Assembly (NCBI GenBank): GCA_018003315.1
Contig: JAGNEJ010000046.1
Location: 1-37,066, forward strand
Source: Verrucomicrobiales bacterium
Lineage (GTDB): Bacteria; Verrucomicrobiota; Verrucomicrobiia; Verrucomicrobiales; V1-33
Reading direction: 5' to 3'
DNA length: 37,066 nt
Under the pieces are notes generated by a model. The model was given only the letters and a program-made list of their open reading frames with translations, did not search any database and had not been told where the DNA came from. How positions within the stretch are numbered: position 1 is the first letter of the stretch; every line of letters begins with the position of its first letter. Made by a program: the position numbers and the translations under genes. Below are positions 1 to 7,388 of the stretch, one piece after another.

Positions 1-1
1 C

Positions 2-85
2 GGAGCAGTAGCAGCGGCGGGATTGCTGCTGGGGGTCATCGGCTGGCGCGGACGGCGTTCGGCAGTGCGGAGCCGTACTGTTTAA
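2..85 (+). CDS. C-terminal end of a membrane-anchored or exported protein (5' truncated)
   Basis: The reading frame is open from the left edge and ends at a TAA at 83-85. The 27 visible residues are a hydrophobic stretch (GAVAAAGLLLGVIGW) followed by an arginine-rich end (RGRRSAVRSRTV). A short transmembrane helix followed by a basic cluster at the extreme C-terminus is the layout of PEP-CTERM and related sorting tails, which are common in Verrucomicrobiota. The Pro-Glu-Pro motif itself would lie outside the window, so this is inference. It could equally be the last transmembrane helix of an ordinary membrane protein. Confidence 0.5.
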   Translation, partial: GAVAAAGLLLGVIGWRGRRSAVRSRTV

Positions 86-289
86 GGGGGACGGACACAC
101 GGATCGGCCGCGGCACCTTGAGAATAAGATGCCAGACAGATTATCGGCGCCGCGGGACGGGCAGAAACCCTGGGGTCGTCGAAACACGGCCCACTCCAGC
201 ATTGCAACCCGCTCGGCAACCTGCATGATCCGAACCGAAAACCAAAACCAACGACCGGCACCCCACTGGCTGCGCGTCCATCCGAGGAG

Positions 290-316
290 CCCGGTGCGGT
301 AATTCCGCACGCCGGG
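290..316. repeat. Imperfect inverted repeat (hairpin 1 of a pair)
   Basis: GTGCGG (294-299) and CCGCAC (305-310) are perfect complements around the loop TAATT. The stem is extended by CCCG (290-293) pairing with CGGG (313-316) across a two-base bulge. It lies in the 289-base gene-free stretch between the upstream gene end (85) and the small membrane gene at 375. It has no T-tract, so it looks more like a REP-type palindrome than an intrinsic terminator. Confidence 0.45.
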
Positions 317-325
317 ATCTGCGAG

Positions 326-351
326 GGGGGCGCCGGGCAACCGGCGTCCCT
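326..351. repeat. GNRA-capped inverted repeat (hairpin 2 of a pair)
   Basis: CGCCGG (331-336) and CCGGCG (341-346) form a perfect stem around a GCAA tetraloop. The flanking G-run (326-330) pairs with TCCCT (347-351) through GC pairs and GT wobbles, giving about 11 base pairs. It sits 10 bases after hairpin 1. Two adjacent GC-rich palindromes between genes is the arrangement of REP/BIME elements. Dispersal in the genome cannot be judged from this window. Confidence 0.45.
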
Positions 352-374
352 ACCTCAATCGCCAAGAAACCATC

Positions 375-836
375 ATGCCGCGACTTGTGCTGCCACACGA
401 AAGACCTTTGAGCCGTTCCAACGGATTCTTCTGGTGCATGGCCGCGACAATCCTTCCATCGATCGTGATAGCTATCGTATGGCGTCCACCCGGAGCCGAC
501 CTTATAGGATTGTTTCTGGGGGCCGTGATTGCAGGAGGCTTTATTTCTTGGACGGCCAGCAATGTCTTCAGCGGGGTTTACACGAGCAGACAGGGTATCT
601 ACAGGCGAGACGAATCTCCCATTCGTTATTGGATTCACACCATCATTATTGCGGCGGCAACGGCGCTTCTCATCTTCTACTGGTTCTACCAGATATTCGC
701 GGTTGCCGGAGCCCAATCAAAATCCCAATCGGCGAATAAGACGTCCCTCCTAACGCCTGACCCGCCTCCAGTTCCAGCCGCCATGACCGCTACAACCTCA
801 ACCCGCAGTCGAAGCCTCGCCCCCGGTCAGGCGTAG
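375..836 (+). CDS. Small hypothetical membrane protein, three predicted helices
   Basis: This 153-residue protein has hydrophobic segments at about residues 18-36, 42-62 and 88-110, with a polar segment around residues 65-85 and a Pro/Thr/Ser-rich C-terminal tail. I recognise no family. The TAG stop (834-836) overlaps the ribosome binding site of the next gene (TTG at 849), which suggests co-expression. Its base composition is visibly less GC-rich than the housekeeping genes to the right, so it may be horizontally acquired. The ATG at 375 is the first in frame, and no good Shine-Dalgarno sequence precedes it. Coding status is likely but not certain. Confidence 0.55.
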   Translation: MPRLVLPHERPLSRSNGFFWCMAATILPSIVIAIVWRPPGADLIGLFLGAVIAGGFISWTASNVFSGVYTSRQGIYRRDESPIRYWIHTIIIAAATALLIFYWFYQIFAVAGAQSKSQSANKTSLLTPDPPPVPAAMTATTSTRSRSLAPGQA

Positions 837-840
837 GAGG
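835..840 (+). promoter_or_regulatory. Canonical Shine-Dalgarno AGGAGG deciding a TTG start
   Basis: AGGAGG lies eight bases before the TTG at 849. It supports this unusual start codon over the downstream ATG at 861. Very few other genes in the window have any recognisable Shine-Dalgarno sequence. Confidence 0.7.
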
Positions 841-848
841 ACTCGACG

Positions 849-1214
849 TTGTCCAAAGAAATGAAGAAGATCGGAACAACCACTACTGGTAGCGTGATCG
901 TTGAGATGACGACCCAAGAATATGACGCGCTGCAACAACTTCAGATCGGATGCTCTACACCTCCGGCGAAGGTGGTAATCGATCAGGAAGTTGCCCATCG
1001 AATGAATCACTCCGAGAGGTTGGCGTATGTTGCGGAGCGATTGAAGAAGCTGAGTCCGAAGAAGAAGGATGGAGTTGTTCGCTCCATTGAGGCGATGTTT
1101 CAGTTTGGTGGCGGCATTGAGTCACCCGAGGTTGAGAAGGTCATTGCCACGCTCCAGAAGCAGAAGTTTTTCTCCATTGCTCCAGATGGCCGCGTCACCT
1201 ACACCAAGGGCTAA
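849..1214 (+). CDS. Hypothetical 121-residue soluble protein
   Basis: It starts at TTG, chosen because a perfect AGGAGG precedes it at the ideal distance. The protein is charged, with no signal peptide or membrane segment. Residues 1-30 hold a beta-like stretch (TTGSVIVEMT), followed by a predominantly helical, lysine-rich centre (AERLKKLSPKKKDG) and a C-terminal half resembling a small winged-helix or helical bundle (VEKVIATLQKQKFFSI). I do not recognise a family, and a DNA-binding role is only a guess from the basic helices. It follows the small membrane gene by 12 bases, so the two probably form one transcription unit. AT-richer codons set the pair apart from its neighbours. Confidence 0.6.
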   Translation: MSKEMKKIGTTTTGSVIVEMTTQEYDALQQLQIGCSTPPAKVVIDQEVAHRMNHSERLAYVAERLKKLSPKKKDGVVRSIEAMFQFGGGIESPEVEKVIATLQKQKFFSIAPDGRVTYTKG

Positions 1215-1792
1215 CAACGTGCTTGGTCAACTCCTTCAGCAGATTCCGCGCTCGATGGTTTGCGCCGCCGCGTGCGAATGCGGCGTCGAGGCCAAAGCGC
1301 GAAGCTTCAGCGCATTCTGTCGCATGGTGACCATGGTTTTCGTGTTGCTTGGCCCGCGCGCCCTTGCTCAATGATGTGTGCGACTGGCTGTGGCTCAAAA
1401 TGAGGGCTGTCGGCGGGCTGGGCATCAAGCCGCCCTCGCGCAAAACCATCTCTCCCACGCCAACACGGTGCGTCCGGCGGCGTTCATGGAGGCGGTTTTT
1501 TGGAGAAGGCTCACCTTTCTCCGCCGCTGGGAGCCGGGCTTCGGCGGCAAACGCCGGGGTCGGCGGCTGCGCCATCGGGGACACGGCACGGGAAAACGGA
1601 AACAAGTGCGCCGGAAAAGTCTGTGCGAGGCTGGGGCGCGGAGGCATTCGGAGATTGCCGTCGTTTGGTGTCCGCGACTTCCCGGCAGGCTCAAACCGGT
1701 GGCATCCTGCGGCTGCGCGATCCCCCCCCCGATAACGCGCCCCCTGGGGCGAAAGAAAACCGGGATGGCGGGGCCGGTTCCAGGTCGGTCGG
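1215..1792. other. Gene-free stretch with hairpins and a C9 tract
   Basis: I find no convincing gene in these 578 bases. Many frames are open for 100-150 codons on both strands, but the translations are low-complexity Arg/Ala/Gly/Pro-rich and show no protein-like pattern, as expected of GC-rich non-coding DNA. Visible structure: a bulged stem GGAGAAGG/CCTTTCTCC with a CTCA loop (1502-1522), a short stem CGGCG/CGCCG (1542-1556), and a run of nine C (1722-1730). It may be a decayed gene or a dispersed intergenic element. Confidence 0.4.
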
Positions 1793-2722
1793 TTAGGTTG
1801 TCAGGGTGCTTCCTGCAGGGGCTGCGAGGCTGTTGCGTTTCAGGCTGCGGGCGATGAGGAAAGGCAGATTGACGCAAAAGATGGCCAGCAGCACTTCGAA
1901 TTCCGGAAAATGGAGGCCCATGATTTCACTGATGGACAGATGCATGCCGATGAGGGCCAGGCCGAACCACCGTGCCCAGCCGCGGCTGCACAACAGCAGG
2001 AATCCACCCAGTTCGAACACCAGCCCAGGAGCAAACAGCGCCCGTGCCAGGCCCGGGTGTTCCGCCAGCCAGGACGCCCACGGTGCGACGGGTGCCTGGT
2101 CCGCATTGAGCGAGGGATTGCTGAAATACCGCTGACGCCAGACTTTTTGAATGCTGCGGGCGAACAGGTGGCTTTCCAACAGCCAGCGTCCCTGGGATTT
2201 GCTCAGTTTGGTGATGGCGCTGGCCACGTACACCGCGGCGATCGCGCACTGCGAGAAATACAGCAGCATGCCGTCGAGGTTAGTCCAGCGTGCGGTGTTC
2301 GGCATGCCGCGGGCCTGGCGCACCAGGGTGATGACGCAGGCAGCCACCTGCAGCAGCAGCACCAGGGTGGTCATGTTCGAGCCGTGAAAGGTATTTCCCT
2401 GGGAGTTTGCCAGCGTCCAATAGGTCAGGTGCAACCAGGCCAGTCCGCCCACGCCCGCCAGCGTCAGGATGGGCCGCCAGACCCAGACGCCGGCGAGATA
2501 AAGGACGCCGGAAAGCGCCGCCAGGCCCAGCACCCACGGATGCATGCCCTCCCGTCCGATCCAGGCCACATTCACGCCCCAGCGGGCGATGCCGGCGGCA
2601 TCCTCCACGCGGTCGTAGCGCGACGGGTCCCAGATGGACCAAATGACCGCTGCGCAGAGAAACAGCCGCAGGAAAAACGCCTCGGTGCGTCCGACCAATT
2701 CGGGAAGAAAGCGTGGCTTCAT
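1793..2722 (-). CDS. HTTM-like (vitamin K-dependent carboxylase-type) integral membrane protein
   Basis: This 309-residue protein has many hydrophobic segments and the sequence style of the HTTM/DoxX-like superfamily. It has a membrane segment followed by an SAITKLSKSQGRWL motif (compare the K-x-x-G-x-x-W pattern of HTTM proteins), and later FELGGFLLL and a GMHLSISEIMGLHFP block with the His-rich helix typical of the family. Family members are integral membrane proteins of mostly unknown function; a few are related to gamma-glutamyl carboxylase. Its start overlaps the stop of the upstream small gene by four bases (ATGA, 2719-2722), so the two are translationally coupled and probably act together. 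The family call rests on motif resemblance, so the biochemical role is open. Confidence 0.6.
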   Translation of the reverse strand: MKPRFLPELVGRTEAFFLRLFLCAAVIWSIWDPSRYDRVEDAAGIARWGVNVAWIGREGMHPWVLGLAALSGVLYLAGVWVWRPILTLAGVGGLAWLHLTYWTLANSQGNTFHGSNMTTLVLLLQVAACVITLVRQARGMPNTARWTNLDGMLLYFSQCAIAAVYVASAITKLSKSQGRWLLESHLFARSIQKVWRQRYFSNPSLNADQAPVAPWASWLAEHPGLARALFAPGLVFELGGFLLLCSRGWARWFGLALIGMHLSISEIMGLHFPEFEVLLAIFCVNLPFLIARSLKRNSLAAPAGSTLTT

Positions 2723-3213
2723 GGTGCGGGCGGGGTTGCCGGAGCCTCAGCGGAGACCGGCTGCAGTCGGGCCGTCGCCACCGGGGTGATGACTTCGCGG
2801 AACGCACCGTTTTCCTGGAAAATGTCGCCCATTTCCAGCCGGAGTTCTGCGGGCAGTTGTTTCCTGCGTTTTTTGGCGAGGCGTTCCAGCCGCCCGGCCA
2901 CTTCCTGCCACGCTGCCTGCTTGATTTCCGCAGTGGCCTTTTCCCCTTCCTTGATGCCTGCTTTGGCGGCGAGATCGTTGCGGGCGTCCACGTATTTTTT
3001 GCCGACTTTTGCCGAAGTTTCGCCGGTGAGCCGCTGCATGTCCACCAACTGGCCGCTGCCGTCCCTGATCACGATGAACCGCGAGGAATCCGTTCCCGGG
3101 TCTGCATACATGGGGAATTTGTTCAACGGATAGAAATCCCCCGCCCACCGGCAGAGGATGACCACAACCGCCATGGCTATGATGGGATGTGTTAGGATGG
3201 ACTTGACAGGCAC
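2719..3213 (-). CDS. Signal-anchored partner protein of the HTTM-like gene
   Basis: This 164-residue protein has one N-terminal hydrophobic segment (residues 7-23), then the motif NKFPMYADPG and a hydrophilic, Lys/Glu/Ala-rich helical region. It ends in an Ala/Pro tail. It probably has a single membrane anchor with the bulk in the periplasm. Its TGA overlaps the ATG of the HTTM-like gene. The FPMY motif next to an HTTM-like gene suggests a dedicated accessory subunit. I do not recognise a named family. It is 74 bases downstream of the PIG-L deacetylase gene on the same strand. Confidence 0.7.
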   Translation of the reverse strand: MPVKSILTHPIIAMAVVVILCRWAGDFYPLNKFPMYADPGTDSSRFIVIRDGSGQLVDMQRLTGETSAKVGKKYVDARNDLAAKAGIKEGEKATAEIKQAAWQEVAGRLERLAKKRRKQLPAELRLEMGDIFQENGAFREVITPVATARLQPVSAEAPATPPAP

Positions 3214-3287
3214 CGTGCCAGCAAAGCCGGGGCCGGGTGGAAATCAACCGCCGCAACCGACGGGCCTTGGAAAAGCCTGGGTTGGGC

Positions 3288-4079
3288 TCAATCGTCCTGC
3301 GTCCAGGCTGGATTTGGCAGGAACCGCTCACCGAGCGCCTCGCGCAGCGGGTCCGTGTCCTCCCTGCTGAACCCCAGGTAGAGATGGCGTCGCCAGCCTT
3401 CGGCCAGTGGAAAGACACCCGACAATGCCCCGACCTCGCGGCTCATGTCCTCCATCGCCTGCAAATAGGAATTCATGCCCTGGCTGGAATCCAGCCAGGC
3501 CTGCTGGCTGCGGTGCGCGGCCAGGGCGGCGAGCTTTTGTTGGTGCATGGAAGTGACATCGACAAATGCTTCCGGAACGATGCGCCGCCGCAGTCCGTCG
3601 CGCAGTCCATGCGGCATGGCGTGGTAGATGGCCACATCCTGGCCTCTCGGTTCCGTGGGCGGGTCCGTGCGGAAATTCGGCATGCCGTGGGTGAACGCCG
3701 CGGTCACCGCCAGGCGGCAGGTGTTCATGTGGTCCTCCATGTAGTCCTGCGGCGAATGCGTCAGCACAATCGCCGGAGCCACCTGCCGGACGACCGCCGC
3801 CACTTTCCGCAGCAGGTCCACGGAATAGACAATTTCCAAGTCCCGGCAGATCGGCTCATGAAATGCGGCCCCCAGCATCCGGGCTGCCTCTTGGGCTTCC
3901 AGCAGGCGCACCCGCTCAGTTTCCTCCGGCCCCATTTCCAGACTGCCGCAGTTGCCGCTCGCCAGGTTGAAATAATGGATTTCCCAACCTGCCTCCCGCA
4001 GCAGCAGCAGGGTGCCGGCCATGACGTATTCGATGTCGTCAGGGTGGGCGGCGATGGCGATGGCGGTGCGCGGCCTCAC
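3288..4079 (-). CDS. PIG-L/LmbE family N-acetylglucosaminyl deacetylase-like metalloenzyme
   Basis: Family members are zinc-dependent deacetylases of N-acetylglucosamine conjugates (BshB, MshB, PIG-L). The 263-residue protein shows the diagnostic N-terminal AAHPDD (H12, D14, D15) after a hydrophobic beta strand, and the third metal-ligand region HSPQDYMEDH with H117. I chose the GTG at 4079 because it puts the AHPDD strand at the usual N-terminal position and lies only four bases after the stop of rsfS. Extending upstream would add 49 residues that are an rsfS shadow. The tight spacing implies co-transcription with rsfS. The substrate cannot be deduced. Confidence 0.85.
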   Translation of the reverse strand: MRPRTAIAIAAHPDDIEYVMAGTLLLLREAGWEIHYFNLASGNCGSLEMGPEETERVRLLEAQEAARMLGAAFHEPICRDLEIVYSVDLLRKVAAVVRQVAPAIVLTHSPQDYMEDHMNTCRLAVTAAFTHGMPNFRTDPPTEPRGQDVAIYHAMPHGLRDGLRRRIVPEAFVDVTSMHQQKLAALAAHRSQQAWLDSSQGMNSYLQAMEDMSREVGALSGVFPLAEGWRRHLYLGFSREDTDPLREALGERFLPNPAWTQDD

Positions 4080-4083
4080 GGTC

Positions 4084-4578
4084 TCACTGCCAGTCGATGC
4101 GTCCCGCGTCCGACCACAGATCCTCCAGCGCGAAGGTCTGCCGCTTCTCCTTGAGGAAAATGTGCAGCACCACATCGCCGAAATCGAGCACCATCCAGCC
4201 GCTGTCCGGCATTCCCTCCATGGCATGGGGCTTCAGCGAGTGGTTGTCCCACAGCTGATCCGTCACCTCGTTGCGCACCGCGCGCAGGTGGGGCAGCGAC
4301 AGGCCGGAGGCCACCACGAAAAAATCCGTGATCGAAGAAATCCCCCGCACGTCGAGAATCACCAGGCTTTCCGCCTTCTTGTCGTCCGCATAGGTGCAGA
4401 TCAGCCGCGCCAGATCCAGTCCCTCCACCGGACCGCTCGGAATCGCCGGCACCGGCGGCGGCGCGGCAGGCGCTTTTTTCGCAACAGGTTTTTTCCTGGC
4501 GGTGGTTTTCGCAGGCGGCTTGCCAGTCGCGGATTTCTTGGCTGGAGCTTTTTTGGCGGGAACTTTTTTGGCGGGCAT
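4084..4578 (-). CDS. rsfS: Ribosomal silencing factor RsfS with a lysine-rich extension
   Basis: RsfS (Iojap family) binds ribosomal protein L14 on the 50S subunit and blocks joining of the 30S subunit, lowering translation when nutrients are scarce. The conserved domain runs from about residue 51 to the end: ADDKKAESLVILDVRG, then ITDFFVVASG, then DSGWMVLDFGDVVLHIF, ending in the LEDLW motif. At 164 residues it is longer than the usual 105-120 because of an N-terminal Lys/Ala/Pro-rich segment (AKK repeats, residues 1-46). That segment resembles histone H1-like tails and could bind RNA. The gene directly precedes the PIG-L deacetylase gene. Confidence 0.93.
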   Translation of the reverse strand: MPAKKVPAKKAPAKKSATGKPPAKTTARKKPVAKKAPAAPPPVPAIPSGPVEGLDLARLICTYADDKKAESLVILDVRGISSITDFFVVASGLSLPHLRAVRNEVTDQLWDNHSLKPHAMEGMPDSGWMVLDFGDVVLHIFLKEKRQTFALEDLWSDAGRIDWQ

Positions 4579-4820
4579 GGAGGCAGTGGGGCTTTCGGTG
4601 CAGACCTTTCACCCGTTGCGCAGTCCCGGCAACCGGATGCCGCAGAAAATTTGCCACCCGGCAGGCAAGGAAGGCCGTGCCAAAATCCATGGAGTCTGCC
4701 GGTTCCGTCGCCACTTTCGCCGACTGTTCCGCCACCCCCCCGCGACTGCGCCTCGCACCTACGGAAGCACGTTCCTTCCTTGTCTTGTCAGGAGCGGCTG
4801 CTTCTGGTTTTCATGGCGGC

Positions 4821-5894
4821 ATGCACTGGTTTTCCCTTGTCCTGGCGGCTTCGAGTTCCTGCATCCTGGCATCCCGCGGCCAGGAATCCTCCGCTCCGGC
4901 GGGGAGCCACCAGTCGGTCCTGTGGTTTCCCGGAGACAGCGGCAAGCCCGCCCCTGTCAAAACACTGGCCGACTGGGAAAAGCGCCGGGCGGCCATCCTG
5001 GCAGGCTTTGAGGAAGCTGCCGGAAAACTGCCCTCCCGAGAGGTGCTGCCCGATCTCGACGTGCGGGCCGGCGAGCGCCTGGAGACCGCGCACTATGTTC
5101 GCGAAACGATCTCGTTTGCGTCCGAACCCGGCGACCGCACCCCCGCCTATCTCTACCTGCCGAAGGGCCTCAAACCCGGCGAACGCCGCATCGGCATCGT
5201 TGCGCTGCACCCTACCAGCGCCCTTGGCAAAGGAATCATCGACGGCGCGGGCGGGGCCCCAAACCGGGCTTACGCCCGCGAACTGGCGGAGCGGGGGCAT
5301 GTGGTCATCGCCCCGGACTATCCTTCCTTCGGCGACTGCAAGGACTACAACTTCGCCGCGGATCGTTATGAATCCGGCACGATGAAAGGCATCTGGAACC
5401 ACATGCGCTGTGTGGACCTGCTGCTCGCGCGGCCCGAAGTGGATCCTGGCAAGATCGCGGTCATCGGCCATTCGCTCGGCGGGCACAACGCGATTTTCCT
5501 GGGCCTGTTCGACCGCCGCGTGAAGGCCGTTGTCTCCAGTTGCGGGTGGACGCCGTTTCACGATTACTTTGGCGGTGACCTCAAAGGCTGGACCAGCGAC
5601 CGCTACCTCCCCGCCATCCGCGACCGCTACCGACTCGACCCGGACAAGGTTCCCTTCGACTTCTTTGAACTCGTCGCTGCTCTCGCCCCGGCCGCCTTCT
5701 ATTCCAATTCTCCGCTGCGCGATGCCAATTTTGACTGGCGCGGCATCGAAAATGCCGCTCCGCAGGCCCGCCGCATTTTCGAACTCCACGGCGTGCCGAC
5801 CAAGCTTCGCTTCGCCTACCCCGACGCCGAACACGATTTTCCCCAGCCAGAGCGGGAGGAATCCTATCGGTTCCTGGAACGGTGGCTCCAGTGA
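4821..5894 (+). CDS. Secreted alpha/beta hydrolase (dienelactone hydrolase/acetyl xylan esterase-like)
   Basis: This is a 357-residue exported esterase or peptidase-like hydrolase. An N-terminal hydrophobic signal peptide begins at the ATG at 4821. In-frame ATG codons further upstream would prepend 48 non-signal residues and are rejected. The nucleophile elbow is GHSLGG with Ser218. A candidate catalytic histidine is H338 in the C-terminal DAEHDF motif. A strand VALHPTS before the oxyanion region and the ERGHVVIAPDYPSFG block match family members annotated as acetyl xylan esterase or prolyl-oligopeptidase-like proteins in Verrucomicrobiota and Planctomycetota. It is followed by leuD after 107 bases. 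The substrate is probably a carbohydrate ester, by inference only. Confidence 0.82.
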   Translation: MHWFSLVLAASSSCILASRGQESSAPAGSHQSVLWFPGDSGKPAPVKTLADWEKRRAAILAGFEEAAGKLPSREVLPDLDVRAGERLETAHYVRETISFASEPGDRTPAYLYLPKGLKPGERRIGIVALHPTSALGKGIIDGAGGAPNRAYARELAERGHVVIAPDYPSFGDCKDYNFAADRYESGTMKGIWNHMRCVDLLLARPEVDPGKIAVIGHSLGGHNAIFLGLFDRRVKAVVSSCGWTPFHDYFGGDLKGWTSDRYLPAIRDRYRLDPDKVPFDFFELVAALAPAAFYSNSPLRDANFDWRGIENAAPQARRIFELHGVPTKLRFAYPDAEHDFPQPEREESYRFLERWLQ

Positions 5895-6001
5895 CGGTCG
5901 TTTCCAGCCGCCGTGCGGTCAGCCCGTTCCGGAGACGATCCCCTTGCACCGGCGTCCCGGCCATGCATGTTGGGCGCTCACCATTTTCCACCCGCTCTCT
6001 C

Positions 6002-6607
6002 ATGGCACTTGAAAAAATCACGACGGTCCGCGGCACCGCGGTCCACGTCCCTGGGTCCGACATCGACACGGACCGCATCATTCCCGCACGGTTCATGAAA
6101 TGCGTGACGTTCGACGGCCTCGGGGAATTTCTCTTTCATGACGTACGCAAAAACCCTGACGGCAGCGACCGGGACCACCCGCTGAACGATCCGCGCTTTG
6201 CCGGGGCCAGCATTCTGCTGACGGGGGTGAATTTCGGCTGTGGCAGCTCCCGCGAGCATGCTCCGCAGGCACTTTACCGCTACGGATTCCGCGCCGTCGT
6301 CGCGGAGAGTTTCGCCGAAATCTTTTTTGGCAACTGCACCACGCTGGGCATCCCCTGCGTGACCGCCACCACGGCGGATTTGGAAACGCTGCGCGGCCTG
6401 GTCGAGCAAAACCCGGCGCTCCCGATTGCCGTGGATGTGGAAAAATGCCGGGTGTTTTACGGCGATGAAGGCGGGAACTTCACCGTGCACATCCCCGACA
6501 CCGCGCGGGAGGCGCTGATCAACGGCCAGTGGGACCCCATCGGCGAACTCCTGGAGGCCGGACCGGAAACGGATGCCGTGGCGCGGCAGGGCGGCTACCT
6601 TGTCTGA
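6002..6607 (+). CDS. leuD: 3-isopropylmalate dehydratase small subunit
   Basis: LeuD pairs with LeuC, a [4Fe-4S] protein, to isomerise 2-isopropylmalate to 3-isopropylmalate in leucine biosynthesis. The 201-residue protein has the family signature SDIDTDRIIPARFMK near the N-terminus and the swivel-domain motif NFGCGSSREHAPQAL. Its length matches the usual 190-210. I chose the ATG at 6002 because homology begins right there; upstream in-frame ATGs give unrelated residues. The gene is three bases from hisF, so they share a transcript. No leuC lies in this window. A citramalate synthase gene at 31158-32726 may feed the same enzyme in isoleucine synthesis. Confidence 0.95.
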   Translation: MALEKITTVRGTAVHVPGSDIDTDRIIPARFMKCVTFDGLGEFLFHDVRKNPDGSDRDHPLNDPRFAGASILLTGVNFGCGSSREHAPQALYRYGFRAVVAESFAEIFFGNCTTLGIPCVTATTADLETLRGLVEQNPALPIAVDVEKCRVFYGDEGGNFTVHIPDTAREALINGQWDPIGELLEAGPETDAVARQGGYLV

Positions 6608-6610
6608 GCG

Positions 6611-7369
6611 ATGCTCGCCAAGCGGATCATTCCCTGCCTCGACGTGACGGATGGCCGTGTCGTAAAGGGAACGAAATTTCTGAGCTTGCGGGACGCCGGG
6701 GACCCGGTGGAATGCGCCGTGGCCTACAACCAGCAGGGTGCGGATGAACTGGTGTTTCTGGACATCACCGCCACCTCCGATAACCGCTCCACCATGGTGG
6801 ATGTGGTCGCCCGCACGGCGGAACGGTGCTTCATGCCGCTGACGGTGGGCGGGGGCATCCGCAGCGTCTCCGACATGAAACAAATGCTCCAGGCCGGGGC
6901 GGACAAGGTCAGCATCAACTCCGCGGCGGTGAAAAACCCCAGCCTCATCAATGCCGGGGCGGACACCTTCGGCTGCCAGTGCATCGTGGTCGCCATCGAT
7001 GCCAAACGCAGCGGTGACGGCACCTGGCAGGTTTACACCGCCGGCGGACGAACCCCCGCGGGATTGGACGCCGTGGCCTGGGCTCGGGAGGCCGCCCGCC
7101 GTGGGGCCGGGGAAATCCTGCTCACCAGCATGGATGCGGACGGTACCAAAGACGGTTTCGACCTGGCCCTGACCCGCGCCGTGAGCGAGGCCGTCGGCAT
7201 CCCGGTGATCGCCAGCGGCGGCGCCGGCACGCTGGACCACTTGGCCAGCGCCCTGCGCGAGGGTTTGGCCGATGCCGTGCTGGCCGCCAGCATTTTTCAC
7301 TTCGGCCAATACACCGTGGATGACGTGAAGCGCCACCTGGCAAGTCAGGGCATTCCGGTGCGGCGCTGA
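6611..7369 (+). CDS. hisF: Imidazole glycerol phosphate synthase cyclase subunit
   Basis: HisF uses ammonia from the glutaminase HisH to convert PRFAR into IGP and AICAR, the branch point of histidine and purine metabolism. This is a (beta/alpha)8 barrel of 252 residues, the standard length. The catalytic aspartates are both present at canonical positions: Asp11 (IIPCLD) and Asp130 (VVAID). Phosphate-binding motifs VGGGIRS and ASGGAG are also clear. It begins three bases after the stop of leuD. No hisH or other his gene is adjacent, so the pathway is dispersed in this genome. Confidence 0.97.
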   Translation: MLAKRIIPCLDVTDGRVVKGTKFLSLRDAGDPVECAVAYNQQGADELVFLDITATSDNRSTMVDVVARTAERCFMPLTVGGGIRSVSDMKQMLQAGADKVSINSAAVKNPSLINAGADTFGCQCIVVAIDAKRSGDGTWQVYTAGGRTPAGLDAVAWAREAARRGAGEILLTSMDADGTKDGFDLALTRAVSEAVGIPVIASGGAGTLDHLASALREGLADAVLAASIFHFGQYTVDDVKRHLASQGIPVRR

Positions 7370-7374
7370 AACGC

Positions 7375-7388
7375 AGCCGCTTGCGGCA
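7375..7388. terminator. Possible bidirectional hairpin between convergent hisF and dedA
   Basis: Between the two convergent stops is GCCG, loop CTTG, CGGC. The stem is short and there is no T-tract. It is offered only because it fills the 19-base gap between convergent genes. Confidence 0.25.

Noticed and set aside
1205-1330. Integron attC-like site after the 849 gene (GGCTAACAACG)
   Set aside because: The core RYYYAAC has a purine mismatch and no matching GTTRRRY partner was found downstream; no integrase is present.
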